Assembly: GCF_001695835.1 (NCBI RefSeq)
Contig: NZ_MBSO01000019.1
Coordinates: forward strand, 32,507-96,506
Direction: 5' to 3'
DNA length: 64,000 nt
Source: Ensifer sp. LC11
Lineage (GTDB): Bacteria > Pseudomonadota > Alphaproteobacteria > Rhizobiales > Rhizobiaceae
Under the pieces are notes generated by a model that was not told where the DNA came from, did not search any database, and worked only from the letters and a program-made list of their open reading frames with translations. Positions within the stretch are counted from its first letter, which is position 1. Every line of letters starts with the position of its first letter. This document shows positions 1 to 7,937 of this stretch, one piece after another. A program made the position numbers and the translations under genes.

Positions 1-128
1 CGCAAAATTCCCCGTTGACAAAATGGCGAAAACGAACAATCTAGCGCCCATGATCAAGAACGCACCCATTTGCCGCGCGTATTTTTGGCTGTTCCGATAG
101 GAGCGGCCTGCTGATCGTATTCAACAAG

Positions 129-154
129 GCCGCCATCAGGCGGCTTTTGTTTTT
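129..154 (+). terminator. Rho-independent terminator of an upstream transcript
   Basis: GCCGCC (129-134) and GGCGGC (139-144) form a perfect 6-bp stem with a 4-nt loop, followed at once by TTTTGTTTTT. It must end a plus-strand transcript that starts left of, or just inside, the window. No convincing protein-coding tail runs into it: the three plus frames meet stops at 16-18, 98-100 and 42-44. A TTGACA at 15-20 makes a short non-coding RNA ending here conceivable, but no good -10 box is visible. Confidence 0.75.
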
Positions 155-192
155 CCGGCTCCTGATGGCGAGAAAACCCGAGGAGCCCAGAC

Positions 193-696
193 ATGCTACA
201 GACCGCCATCCCGACCCTTCATTCGACACCGGCAACCCGACCGCCGATGGTCACCATCCGCTGCGCCAAACCGCGTGACCTGCCGGAACTGCGCGACATG
301 ATCGCCGAGCTGTCCGCTCATCACGGCGACGCCGCAGCGATCACGCCGGAACAGCTTGAGCGCGACCTCTTCGGCCGCACGCCCTGGATCACCGCGCTCG
401 TCGCCGAGGCCGGAAACCGGCTGATCGGCTACGCGATCCTGGTACCGATCTACAGGGCTGCCGAAGGTGCGCGCGGCATGGAACTGCATCATCTCTTCGT
501 GCGTACGGAGAGCCGCGGCACCGGCATTGGCCGCCATCTCGTCGCCAAGGCGCGCGAGCAGGCGAAGATGGCCGGCTGCGACTATCTTTCCGTGAGTGCC
601 GCCACGGGCAACTTCCAGGCGCATCATTTCTACGAATCCGAGCGCTTCGTACCTCGTCCGGTCACCGGCATGCGCTATATGCAGAAACTTGGGTGA
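193..696 (+). CDS. GNAT-family N-acetyltransferase
   Basis: 167 aa. The acetyl-CoA binding signature of the GNAT fold is clear near residues 100-115 (VRTESRGTGIGRHLV, the R/Q-x-x-G-x-G/A motif), followed by an ending of the type AxGNFQAHHFYESERF, usual for family members that modify small amines or protein N-termini. The substrate cannot be read from the sequence. ATG at 193 has GAGGA 9 bases upstream; a later in-frame ATG (residue 19) would also leave a complete domain. The stop lies 10 bases before the next gene, so the two are probably cotranscribed. Confidence 0.85.
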   Translation: MLQTAIPTLHSTPATRPPMVTIRCAKPRDLPELRDMIAELSAHHGDAAAITPEQLERDLFGRTPWITALVAEAGNRLIGYAILVPIYRAAEGARGMELHHLFVRTESRGTGIGRHLVAKAREQAKMAGCDYLSVSAATGNFQAHHFYESERFVPRPVTGMRYMQKLG

Positions 697-706
697 GGAT
701 GAAACG

Positions 707-1288
707 ATGCGCCTTGCGATCGTGCTTTACGAAGGTTTCGCCGATTGGGAATGCGCGCTGTTGATGGCGGCGGCGCGCACCCATCTCGGCGTCGAGATCG
801 ACGTCGCGACCGCCGATGGCGCACGGGTGACGTCGATGGGCGGCCTCGACGTTTCGGCGCATCTGTCGATCGACGCGCTCGATCCTGCGGGTTTCGACGG
901 GCTGGTGATCTCAGGCGGCTCGATCTGGGAGACGGATGAGGCTCCCGATCTCTCCGCCACGATCCGCGCCTTCGACCGCGACAGGCGGCTCGTTGCAGCC
1001 ATTTGCGGCGGGGTCAGTGCGCTGGCCGCAAGCGGTGTTCTCGATCGCATCGACCACACCGGCAATGGCGCCGACAGCCTTGCGCCGCTCCGCGGCTATC
1101 GTGGGCAAACTCACTATTGCAACCAACCGCAGGCGCTGCGCAGCGGCCATGTCGTGACGGCCGCCGGCACTGCGCCGATCAGTTTCGCCGGCGAGATCCT
1201 GCGCGGCCTTGGCCTCGGCTCACCGGAACTCGACGGCTTTCTCGCCCTCTACGGACGAGAGCATGAAGCCGCGGCGAGCGCCGGATAA
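707..1288 (+). CDS. DJ-1/PfpI family protein
   Basis: 193 aa, class I glutamine-amidotransferase-like fold. The nucleophile elbow is AAICGGVSAL with Cys100, and the paired acidic residue of the family is Glu15 (DWE). Members include glyoxalase/deglycase-like enzymes, proteases and regulators, and this one lacks the AraC domain of the regulator branch. ATG at 707 has GAGGA at 695-699; the frame is open further upstream but that part overlaps the acetyltransferase gene and is not conserved-looking. It follows the acetyltransferase by 10 bases. The exact activity is unknown. Confidence 0.85.
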   Translation: MRLAIVLYEGFADWECALLMAAARTHLGVEIDVATADGARVTSMGGLDVSAHLSIDALDPAGFDGLVISGGSIWETDEAPDLSATIRAFDRDRRLVAAICGGVSALAASGVLDRIDHTGNGADSLAPLRGYRGQTHYCNQPQALRSGHVVTAAGTAPISFAGEILRGLGLGSPELDGFLALYGREHEAAASAG

Positions 1289-1341
1289 GAAGGCCCGCCG
1301 AACTGCCGGCTGGCGATCCTCTCACATTTCCCGAAACGGCT

Positions 1342-2016
1342 TCAGAGCCAGCTCGAAATCTGATCGAGCGGCTTCTTGACCTTGCCCGCCACAGGCACAG
1401 TCGCATCCGGCGCAGGATAACCAACCACCAGGATCAGGAACGGCTTTTCGCTATCAGGCCGGCCGCAGATCTCGTTGAGGAAGTTCATCGGTGCTGGCGT
1501 ATGGGTAAGCGTCGCAAGCCCGGCGTGATGCAGCGCGGTGATCAGGATACCGGTGGCGATGCCGACGCTTTCGTTGATGTAGTAGTTCTTCTTCAGGTCG
1601 CCCGGATTGGGGCCACCGCGCTTTTGCGAGAAGACGACGATGAGATAGGGCGCGGTCTCAAGGAAGGGCTTGTCCTCGTCGGTGCCGAGCGGCGCCAGCG
1701 CATCGAGCCACTCCTGCGGTGCCTTCTCCCGGTAGAAGACGCGCTCTTCTTCCTCCGCCGCGCGCCGCACCTCGGCCTTGATCTGAGCGCTCTCGATGAC
1801 GGCGAAATGCCAAGGCTGATGGTTGGCCCCGCTGGGTGCGGTTCCAGCCGCCATCAGGCATGCCTCGATCACTTCACGCGGCACTGCCCGGTCGCTGAAA
1901 TAGCGCGTTGTACGACGTCGGTTGACCTCTTCATAAAACGCGTTGGCGCGCGCAGCCATCTCCTCGGGGCTGCGTTCGATCCACTGGTCATAGGGTGCGG
2001 TTTGATGTGGGCGCAT
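1342..2016 (-). CDS. Nitroreductase family flavoprotein
   Basis: 224 aa, FMN-dependent nitroreductase fold. The N-terminal FMN phosphate site [14 protein letters not shown] (about residues 33-46) and [12 protein letters not shown] (about 61-72) match the iodotyrosine-deiodinase/BluB-like branch rather than the NfsB branch. Physiological substrate unknown. GGAGG stands just before ATG 2016. It lies 59 bases downstream of the diheme cytochrome c gene on the same strand, so it may be the last gene of a cytochrome c'-cytochrome c-nitroreductase transcript. Convergent with the DJ-1 gene. Confidence 0.85.
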   Translation of the reverse strand: MRPHQTAPYDQWIERSPEEMAARANAFYEEVNRRRTTRYFSDRAVPREVIEACLMAAGTAPSGANHQPWHFAVIESAQIKAEVRRAAEEEERVFYREKAPQEWLDALAPLGTDEDKPFLETAPYLIVVFSQKRGGPNPGDLKKNYYINESVGIATGILITALHHAGLATLTHTPAPMNFLNEICGRPDSEKPFLILVVGYPAPDATVPVAGKVKKPLDQISSWL

Positions 2017-2075
2017 TCAGTCTCCTCCTCGTTGCGGGAGCGAGTTTGACCGCGCCTTGCAGCGAAGATCAAGCG

Positions 2076-2990
2076 TCAGAGCGCCGGGATCGCCTTCAGA
2101 TAGGCGGCGATCGCCTCGCGGTCGGCGGGCGTCAGTTTCGCCATGTTTTTCTGCACTTCGACCATGGAGCCGCCGACGGAATCAAATTCCGGCGTGAAGC
2201 CGGTTTCCAGATAAGAAGCGATATCAGACGCGCTCCAACCGCTGATGCTCTTGGAGCCAGGGGTAATATCAGGGATGCGGCCCTCGCCCTCCGGGTTCGG
2301 CGCGCCGGCAAGCCATTGATCCGGTTCGAAGCCGCCGATCGCATTTCTGGGCGTGTGGCATTCGCCGCAGTGCCCTGGTCCCTCGACGAGATACTGACCG
2401 CGCGCAAGCTTCGGATCGTTGACGTCCACGGCAACACGAGGCTTGTCCGTGAGAAACAGCAGTTTCCAGCCGCCGAGCGCCATGCGGATGTTGTAGGGGA
2501 ACGGCAGTTCATGCGGGGGCGCCACGTCGGCGCTCTTCGGCAGGGTCTTCATGTAACCCCAGAGATCGTTGACGTCCTTCGCGGTCAGCCGGGAATAGGA
2601 ACCGTAGGGAAAGGACGGATAGAGGTGTTCGCCATTGCGCCCCACGCCGCGGGTCATCGCGTTGCCGAACTCGGCAAGCGTCCAGCCGCCAATACCAGCG
2701 GTCTCGTCAGGTGAGATGTTCGGAGCATGGAAGGTGCCGAAGGGGCTCTTCAGCGGTGCGCCGCCGGATAGCACGAGGCGAGCATCGCCTTCGGCGCCCT
2801 TCTTCGAATGACAGCTGACGCAGCCACCGGCCCAGAACACCTGTTCACCGTTGGCAAGGTCGGGCGCCCCGAGCCCTTCCCAGTGCGACGCACTCCAGGG
2901 CGCCGGCTTCGTCAGCCACCAGAACGCCGCGCCACCGACGACACCCAGCACCAGAAGACCCGAAATGAACTTTCTCGTCCGACGACCCAT
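2076..2990 (-). CDS. Membrane-anchored diheme cytochrome c
   Basis: 304 aa. One N-terminal membrane helix (about residues 7-26) is followed by two c-type heme sites, CVSCH (57-61) and CGECH (208-212), each in its own cytochrome c domain. The layout resembles the cytochrome subunits of periplasmic alcohol/gluconate dehydrogenases, but those usually have three hemes and a dehydrogenase partner, which is absent here. It probably passes electrons in the periplasm. ATG 2990 was chosen because AGGGG precedes it and the helix starts immediately; an earlier in-frame start at 3059 would only add a non-conserved leader. It follows the cytochrome c' gene by 96 bases. Confidence 0.88.
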   Translation of the reverse strand: MGRRTRKFISGLLVLGVVGGAAFWWLTKPAPWSASHWEGLGAPDLANGEQVFWAGGCVSCHSKKGAEGDARLVLSGGAPLKSPFGTFHAPNISPDETAGIGGWTLAEFGNAMTRGVGRNGEHLYPSFPYGSYSRLTAKDVNDLWGYMKTLPKSADVAPPHELPFPYNIRMALGGWKLLFLTDKPRVAVDVNDPKLARGQYLVEGPGHCGECHTPRNAIGGFEPDQWLAGAPNPEGEGRIPDITPGSKSISGWSASDIASYLETGFTPEFDSVGGSMVEVQKNMAKLTPADREAIAAYLKAIPAL

Positions 2991-3086
2991 TGTTTCCCCT
3001 GCCGCGTCTTGGCCTTCAATGCGGATAGGGCACGCGGCTGACGTCGCGTGCCCCCTCAATTCATCAGGAAGCGCTATCCCCGCCCG

Positions 3087-3533
3087 TCAATTTTTCTTCA
3101 GGCGATAGCTCTCATGACAGCTACCGCAATCCTTGCCGATGCCACCAAGCGCAGCGCCGACAGCGGCCTGGTCAGCGGGAAGCTGCGCGAGGACCGTCGC
3201 GGCATCGGTGCCAAGCTTGGCCGCCTTGGCCTTGAAGTCGTCCATGTTCTCCCAGATCTTCGGGCTCGCTTCGGTCTCATGTCCCGTTTCCGAGCCGGTC
3301 GGGAAGTGGTCGGGGAAGGTCTTCATCGCATCGCTGATCGTGGTCAGTGATGCTTTGACCACCTCTGCGTCATAGGGTTTCTCGCCCTTGGCGATACCGG
3401 CGAGAGCGCCAGTCGCTCCACCCACCTTCTTCATCGTCTGCTGGCGAACCACCTGCGGCTCGTCGGCTGCCGTCACGGCAGTAACACCCAGGCCCGCAAG
3501 AGCGGCAGCCAACATGAGTGCGCGTATTTTCAT
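3087..3533 (-). CDS. Cytochrome c'/c-556 type protein
   Basis: 148 aa. A cleavable signal peptide ends near ALAGLGVTAVTAA (residues 13-23), and the single heme site CGSCH is near the C-terminus (136-140), as in class II cytochromes c (c' and c-556), which are four-helix bundles. Family members bind NO or act as electron carriers in the periplasm; which applies here cannot be decided. It is the first gene of the minus-strand cytochrome pair. The 230 bases upstream are A/T-rich and hold its promoter region, with no recognised operator. Confidence 0.88.
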   Translation of the reverse strand: MKIRALMLAAALAGLGVTAVTAADEPQVVRQQTMKKVGGATGALAGIAKGEKPYDAEVVKASLTTISDAMKTFPDHFPTGSETGHETEASPKIWENMDDFKAKAAKLGTDAATVLAQLPADQAAVGAALGGIGKDCGSCHESYRLKKN

Positions 3534-3765
3534 CAGGATCTCCCGGTCAATGAAATCTATTTGGCGAATCCGCCTGGCTGGCCTTCATGTCCAATGCGCC
3601 GGCATGATGTCATCTTGAGTATTCGACGGAAGTAACATTTTTTTGATGTGCTTGTTACGACAGAGGAATTTCCGTTGATCGCCGCAATTCCTGGATTTCA
3701 GCTGATCGACTTAATAATATGACTATTTAACTCATGTTTATACTTTAAACAACTGCCCGGCGGCA

Positions 3766-4401
3766 TCACGTCATTGCCCAGCCCTGCCAAACTGTGAAGG
3801 CCGCGACGAGAACGAGCACGACCCCGGCGGCGCGACCGATCCACACCGTCGCCCCGGGACTGCCCACCAGAAAATCACGACCGCGGCCGGCGGCAAGTGC
3901 CAGGCCGCCATAGACGGCGAGTTGCGTCGTCGCGATCATCGCAGCCATGACCAGCGCCTGGGACCAGATCGGCCCGAACTGCGGCTTGAGGAACTGCGGA
4001 TAGACCGCCAGCATGAAGAGATAGGCCTTGGGATTCATCAGGCTCGTCAGCGCCCCTTGCCGGAAGCTTGCCCAGCGCGAGAGCCGCCCTGAGCCTTCGA
4101 TGCCGCCAATGGTGATGGAGCTCCTGACGAGCGAAAAGCCGATCCAGGCGATATAGGCGGCACCGGCGACGAGCAGCACATTGAAGAGACCAGGCACCAG
4201 ATGCAGGATGACACTGACGCCGAGCGCGGCGTAGAGCGTGTGCAGCACACCGCCCGCCATGATGCCGGCCGTCGCCGACAGACCGGAGGCGCGACCGCCG
4301 GTCAGCGAGTTCGCCAGGACGAATACCATATCCATGCCGGGCACGATGATGATGCCGAAAAGCAGCGTGAAGAAGAGCCAGAGATTTTCCGTATAGGTCA
4401 T
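3766..4401 (-). CDS. LysE/RhtB family amino-acid exporter
   Basis: 211 aa, with about six hydrophobic segments and the family signature around PGMDMVFVLANSLTGGRASGL near residues 22-43, then MNPKAYLFMLAVYPQF. LysE/RhtB proteins export amino acids or homoserine lactones; the substrate is unknown. The start ATG 4401 is placed where the first membrane helix begins; the frame extends upstream to 4494 but that part overlaps the divergent promoter. It is divergent from the YafY-type regulator at 4533, which is the natural candidate for its control. Confidence 0.88.
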   Translation of the reverse strand: MTYTENLWLFFTLLFGIIIVPGMDMVFVLANSLTGGRASGLSATAGIMAGGVLHTLYAALGVSVILHLVPGLFNVLLVAGAAYIAWIGFSLVRSSITIGGIEGSGRLSRWASFRQGALTSLMNPKAYLFMLAVYPQFLKPQFGPIWSQALVMAAMIATTQLAVYGGLALAAGRGRDFLVGSPGATVWIGRAAGVVLVLVAAFTVWQGWAMT

Positions 4402-4532
4402 GTCAGTTGTCCGTCGTTCGATTTCATGGGTTCCTGGACGAATTGCTGTTTTTTCAATTCGTTGGCTGATGGTATAAATCCGCGCAACTGACAAGGTATT
4501 GTCAGGAGCGTTGGCGACAGGTGGAGTTTTCG

Positions 4533-5228
4533 ATGCGCAAGGCGTCGCGACTTTTCGAGATCATCCAGATCCTCAGGCTTGCCAGGAAGCCGGTGACAGC
4601 GGCCCAAATGGGCGAGACGCTGGAGGTAACCGTGCGCTCGATCTACCGCGATATCGCAGCACTTCAGGCGATGCGGGTGCCGATCGAGGGCGGCCGCGGC
4701 ATCGGCTATATCCTCAGGCCCGGTTTCGACCTGCCGCCGCTGATGTTTTCGATCGAAGAGACGGAGGCGATCGCCGTGGCGCTGGCGCTGCTGTCGCGCA
4801 CCGGCGACGAGGAGCTGAAGGCGGCAGCCGGCCGCGTCAACAAGAAGATCACTGCCGCGGTGCCCGAGCCGCTCAGGCTCGCCTTTCGTTCCCAGGCGCT
4901 GCATGTCTGGGGCACTGTTGCCCCCTCGCCCGCCGGCATCGACCTTGCACTGGTGCGCCGTGCCATCCGAGACGAACAGAAACTTGCGCTCGACTATCGC
5001 GACGAACTTGGCCGGGCGACGGAAAGGATGATCCGGCCGGTGGCGCTGATCTACTATTCGGAAACCGCCAACATCGTCGCCTGGTGCGAATTGCGCCAGG
5101 CGATCCGCAACTTCCGCGCCGATCGCGTCGAACATTGCGAAGCGGCCGACGCGTACTTCCCGGGCGAAGGGAACCGCCTCCGCGAACTCTGGGTCAGTGG
5201 CTGGCAGACGCCGCCGACGCCCACCTGA
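4533..5228 (+). CDS. YafY-type HTH/WYL-domain transcriptional regulator
   Basis: 231 aa. An N-terminal DeoR-like winged helix (MRKASRLFEIIQILR..., helix-turn-helix about residues 20-45 with SIYRDIAAL) is followed by a WYL-type domain (RPVALIYYSETANIVAWCELR near 170-190). Such regulators sense small ligands or nucleic-acid fragments through the WYL part. GGTGGAG at 4520-4526 serves ATG 4533 at good spacing; a GTG at 4521 is in frame but overlaps that ribosome site. Divergent from the LysE gene. Confidence 0.85.
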   Translation: MRKASRLFEIIQILRLARKPVTAAQMGETLEVTVRSIYRDIAALQAMRVPIEGGRGIGYILRPGFDLPPLMFSIEETEAIAVALALLSRTGDEELKAAAGRVNKKITAAVPEPLRLAFRSQALHVWGTVAPSPAGIDLALVRRAIRDEQKLALDYRDELGRATERMIRPVALIYYSETANIVAWCELRQAIRNFRADRVEHCEAADAYFPGEGNRLRELWVSGWQTPPTPT

Positions 5229-5256
5229 CGCGCCACGCAAAGACCGACGAACGAAA

Positions 5257-5280
5257 AGACCCGGCGCAAGCGCCGGGTCT
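5257..5280 (-). terminator. Rho-independent terminator of sodB
   Basis: AGACCCGGCG (5257-5266) and CGCCGGGTCT (5271-5280) form a perfect 10-bp stem with loop CAAG. Read on the minus strand it is followed by TTTT and lies 26 bases after the sodB stop. It also sits after the convergent YafY-type gene. Confidence 0.9.
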
Positions 5281-5305
5281 GATAACGTGCACTGTCGAAG
5301 GCGAC

Positions 5306-5908
5306 TTACTTGGAAGCCGCTTCGTACATTTCGAGCACGTAGTCCCAGTTGATCAGGCTGTCGACGAAGGCCTCGAGGTACTTCGGGCGGGCATTGCGGT
5401 AGTCGATGTAATAGGAGTGTTCCCACACATCGACGCCGAGGATCGGCGAAGCACCGTGAACGAGCGGGTTTTCGCCGTTCGGGGTCTTGGAGATTTCAAG
5501 CTTGCCGTTCTTGACCGAGAGCCAGGCCCAACCCGAGCCGAACTGGCCGGTGCCGGCGGCGATGAAGTCGGCGCGGAACTTGTCGTAGCCGCCGAGATCG
5601 GACTTGATGGCCGCGTCAAGCTTGGCCGGCAGGCTGGTGCCGCCGCCGCCCTTCTTCATCCACTTCCAGAAGTGGATGTGGTTGTAGTGCTGGCCGGCAT
5701 TGTTGAACAGCGGCTGGTTGGTGCCGTAGGACTTCTTGACGACTTCTTCGAGCGACAGGTCGGAGAGGCCGGCTTCTTCGGCAAGCTTGTTGCCGTTGGT
5801 CACGTAAGCCAGGTGATGCTTGTCGTGGTGGTATTCGAGCGTCTCGCGCGACATGTAGGGCGCCAGTGCATCGTAGTCATAGGGAAGGTTCGGCAATTCG
5901 AAAGCCAT
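5306..5908 (-). CDS. sodB: Superoxide dismutase, Fe/Mn family
   Basis: 200 aa, cytoplasmic (no signal peptide). Metal ligands of the family are all present: His27, His77, Asp160 (GVDVWEH) and His164. The Gln that tunes the metal is at position 73 (NNAGQ), the iron-type location, though rhizobial enzymes of this class are reported to accept Fe or Mn. It converts superoxide to peroxide and oxygen. ATG 5908 matches the conserved start AFELPNLPY; seven extra upstream codons are not conserved. It is a single-gene unit with its own terminator. Confidence 0.95.
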   Translation of the reverse strand: MAFELPNLPYDYDALAPYMSRETLEYHHDKHHLAYVTNGNKLAEEAGLSDLSLEEVVKKSYGTNQPLFNNAGQHYNHIHFWKWMKKGGGGTSLPAKLDAAIKSDLGGYDKFRADFIAAGTGQFGSGWAWLSVKNGKLEISKTPNGENPLVHGASPILGVDVWEHSYYIDYRNARPKYLEAFVDSLINWDYVLEMYEAASK

Positions 5909-6126
5909 GTGGGCATCTCCTCTTGGCATGGAATTTCGTCAGGAAATCCGTGAGCGGGAACATAGGCACCGGCCCCCATGGAGGCAACCGATGCAATGCC
6001 AATTTTTCCTCAACCCACGGAATATACTTTCAACATCATTTTGAAAGCATGACACTTTCGAGCACATTCATGCCGCGGTTTGCTTGCAGCCTGCCGACCG
6101 CTGCAACCATGCATAAAGGACTGTCC

Positions 6127-6465
6127 ATGCCATCGCGCCTGATCCCCGCCTTAGCCCTCTCCGCCGCAGCCGCGCTCGCTGCCTCCAGTGCCGCCGCCTC
6201 CTCCGGCGACGCATGGGAGAGCTTCCGGGCGGAGGTTTCGCAAAAGTGCCTTGCGGCGGCCACCTCGCTCGAAAAGGCAAGCGCCGTCGTCGATCCATTC
6301 GGCTCCGAAAGCTTCGGCCTCGCGCTCGTGACTGGCACCCCCAAGGGAGCCGACACCGCCGTTACCCAGATCTGCGTCTTCGACAAGCAGAAGAAGACCG
6401 TCGAGCTCGGCGGCGAATTGACCGTGGAGACGGTGACCGTCACGGCGCCAGCAAAGGCCAAGTGA
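6127..6465 (+). CDS. Small secreted protein, function unknown
   Basis: 112 aa. A typical signal peptide with an Ala-rich core covers about residues 1-24 (cleavage probably after SSAAA). The mature part has two Cys (41 and 83), which may pair in the periplasm. I recognise no domain. ATG 6127 has AAAGGA at 6115-6120; the frame is open well upstream, over the region divergent to sodB, but without a ribosome site. Transcribed away from sodB. Confidence 0.7.
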   Translation: MPSRLIPALALSAAAALAASSAAASSGDAWESFRAEVSQKCLAAATSLEKASAVVDPFGSESFGLALVTGTPKGADTAVTQICVFDKQKKTVELGGELTVETVTVTAPAKAK

Positions 6466-6547
6466 GCAAGGCTCAGGGGGCGGACACGCTGCGTGGGTTT
6501 TGGCTTGCACGCGAGCCACTAGGATGCCGCCAGTCGCTTGAGCTTCA

Positions 6548-6563
6548 ACCGACCAGTTGGTAG
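6548..6563. promoter_or_regulatory. Candidate TetR operator upstream of its own gene
   Basis: ACCGACCAGTTGGTAG ends 9 bases before the TetR start codon. Its reverse-complement counterpart stands upstream of the downstream membrane-protein gene (7288-7305), matching at 14 of 16 positions when read in the opposite orientation. A shared imperfect dyad (GACC/GGT-type halves) at both promoters is the usual arrangement for an autoregulating TetR protein. Confidence 0.6.
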
Positions 6564-6572
6564 AGAAAGCTC

Positions 6573-7223
6573 ATGGTGAGCGATACCTACGAAAAGATCC
6601 TGGACGCGGCCGAACGCCTCATGGTGTCGCGGGGCTATAACGCCTTCAGCTATGCCGACATCGCGCCCGAAGTGGGTGTCGGCAAGGCGACGATCCATCA
6701 CCACTTCCCGACCAAGGCGGACCTGGCGGCCGCGGTGCTTGCCCGTTACCGCAAGAACAATCGCCGCCACGTCGAGGGTCTGTTTACGGCTGTTATCGAT
6801 CCGGTTGCCCGGCTCGAAGCCTATATCGGCTTTTGGGAGGACTGCATCCGCCGGCAGGACATGCCGTTCTGTATCGGTGCCCTGCTCGCTTCGGAGATAC
6901 CCTCCCTACCCGACGCCGTCGTCCAGCAGGTACGCGGCCATTTCGCCGACCTTTCGAGCTGGCTTGGCGCGGTCATTGAAGATGGCGTCGCCAAGGGCCG
7001 GCTCAAAGCCGAGCAAGGGACAGCGGTAACGGCCGAGTGCTTGATGGCGTCCGTCCACGGCGCCATGCTGGCCGCACGCGTTGCCGGCTCCGATCCAGCA
7101 GTGTTTTCGGCTATCGCCCGCCGAGCAGTGGATCAATTGCTGACCGCCGCGACCGGCGACCAAAGCCCGGCAGAATCGCAGGCTGTTCCCACGGTAACGG
7201 CAGGCGGCGCGCGCGGGCCATAA
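6573..7223 (+). CDS. TetR/AcrR family transcriptional regulator
   Basis: 216 aa. The N-terminal TetR helix-turn-helix is complete (ILDAAERLMVSRGYNAFSYADIAPEVGVGKATIHHHFPTKADL, about residues 9-51), and the ligand domain carries an FCIGALLASEIPSLP-type stretch seen in regulators of small oxidoreductase or membrane-protein genes. A conserved operator-like sequence lies immediately upstream and again before the next gene, 105 bases downstream. Most likely represses itself and that gene; the ligand is unknown. Confidence 0.88.
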   Translation: MVSDTYEKILDAAERLMVSRGYNAFSYADIAPEVGVGKATIHHHFPTKADLAAAVLARYRKNNRRHVEGLFTAVIDPVARLEAYIGFWEDCIRRQDMPFCIGALLASEIPSLPDAVVQQVRGHFADLSSWLGAVIEDGVAKGRLKAEQGTAVTAECLMASVHGAMLAARVAGSDPAVFSAIARRAVDQLLTAATGDQSPAESQAVPTVTAGGARGP

Positions 7224-7287
7224 AACTGATCATCGACAAACACGATGCGCCGGCAGAAACCAGCGCATCTCTTTTTTGAACCGGAGT

Positions 7288-7305
7288 CGACCAACTAGTC
7301 GGTCG
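7288..7305. promoter_or_regulatory. Candidate TetR operator of the membrane-protein gene
   Basis: CGACCAACTAGTCGGTCG is an 18-bp dyad with a single mismatched pair. Read on the opposite strand it matches the element in front of the TetR gene (6548-6563). It lies 23-40 bases before the ATG at 7328, in the position of a promoter-blocking operator. Confidence 0.65.
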
Positions 7306-7327
7306 ATACAATTGAAAGGACAAGACA

Positions 7328-7843
7328 ATGGCAAATCCGCTTTCCACGCTCGGTATCATTCATACGGCCGTCAGCCTGGCGCCTGTTGTTGCGGGTCTCT
7401 ATGGCTTTGCCCGCTACGGCGCGATCGCTCCGGCGACGCGTTCCGGCAAGATCTATCTCGCCACTCTCGTCCTCGCCGTCTTGACATCCGCGGGGCTGTC
7501 GAGCACCGGCGGCTTCAACGAAGGGCACGCGCTTGGCATCGTCACGCTGCTGGTGATTGCCGGAAGCCTGGCCGCTACGCGGCTCAACGTCTTCGGTCGC
7601 CTCAAACCCTATCTGACGACGCTTGGCTTTTCCTTCACCTATTTCCTGCTGATGGTACCGGGGATCAACGAAACCCTGAGCCGGCTTCCGGTCTCGCAGC
7701 CGCTCGCAAGCGGTCCGGAATCGCCGATCGTGCAGACGACACTGCTCGTCTGGTTGGTGATCTTCCTGTCGGGTGTCTCGGTCCAGACCTATCTGATCCA
7801 CAAGCGCGCAGCCGCCAGGGCGCGCGCTCCCCTTCCCCGCTGA
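7328..7843 (+). CDS. Integral membrane protein, function unknown
   Basis: 171 aa, with four hydrophobic segments (about residues 8-28, 42-60, 68-84 plus 95-112, and 137-157) and a short basic C-terminal tail (HKRAAARARAPLPR), so the C-terminus is probably cytoplasmic. No enzymatic motif is seen. AAAGGA precedes the ATG. The shared operator makes it the likely target of the TetR regulator next to it; its inducing signal would reveal its role. Confidence 0.75.
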   Translation: MANPLSTLGIIHTAVSLAPVVAGLYGFARYGAIAPATRSGKIYLATLVLAVLTSAGLSSTGGFNEGHALGIVTLLVIAGSLAATRLNVFGRLKPYLTTLGFSFTYFLLMVPGINETLSRLPVSQPLASGPESPIVQTTLLVWLVIFLSGVSVQTYLIHKRAAARARAPLPR

Positions 7844-7891
7844 TTGCGGAAAAGCAACTGGCGCGCGACCTCAACGCAATTGCCGGAGACC

Positions 7892-7922
7892 CCGAGCGTA
7901 GGATACCTGCGCTCGGTGTTTT
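7892..7922 (+). terminator. Rho-independent terminator
   Basis: CCGAGCG (7892-7898) pairs with CGCTCGG (7910-7916), with an inner AGG/CCT pairing in the loop, followed by TGTTTT. It closes the TetR/membrane-protein unit and separates it from the convergent aminotransferase gene. Confidence 0.85.
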
Positions 7923-7937
7923 CGCTTGAGGGGCGTT

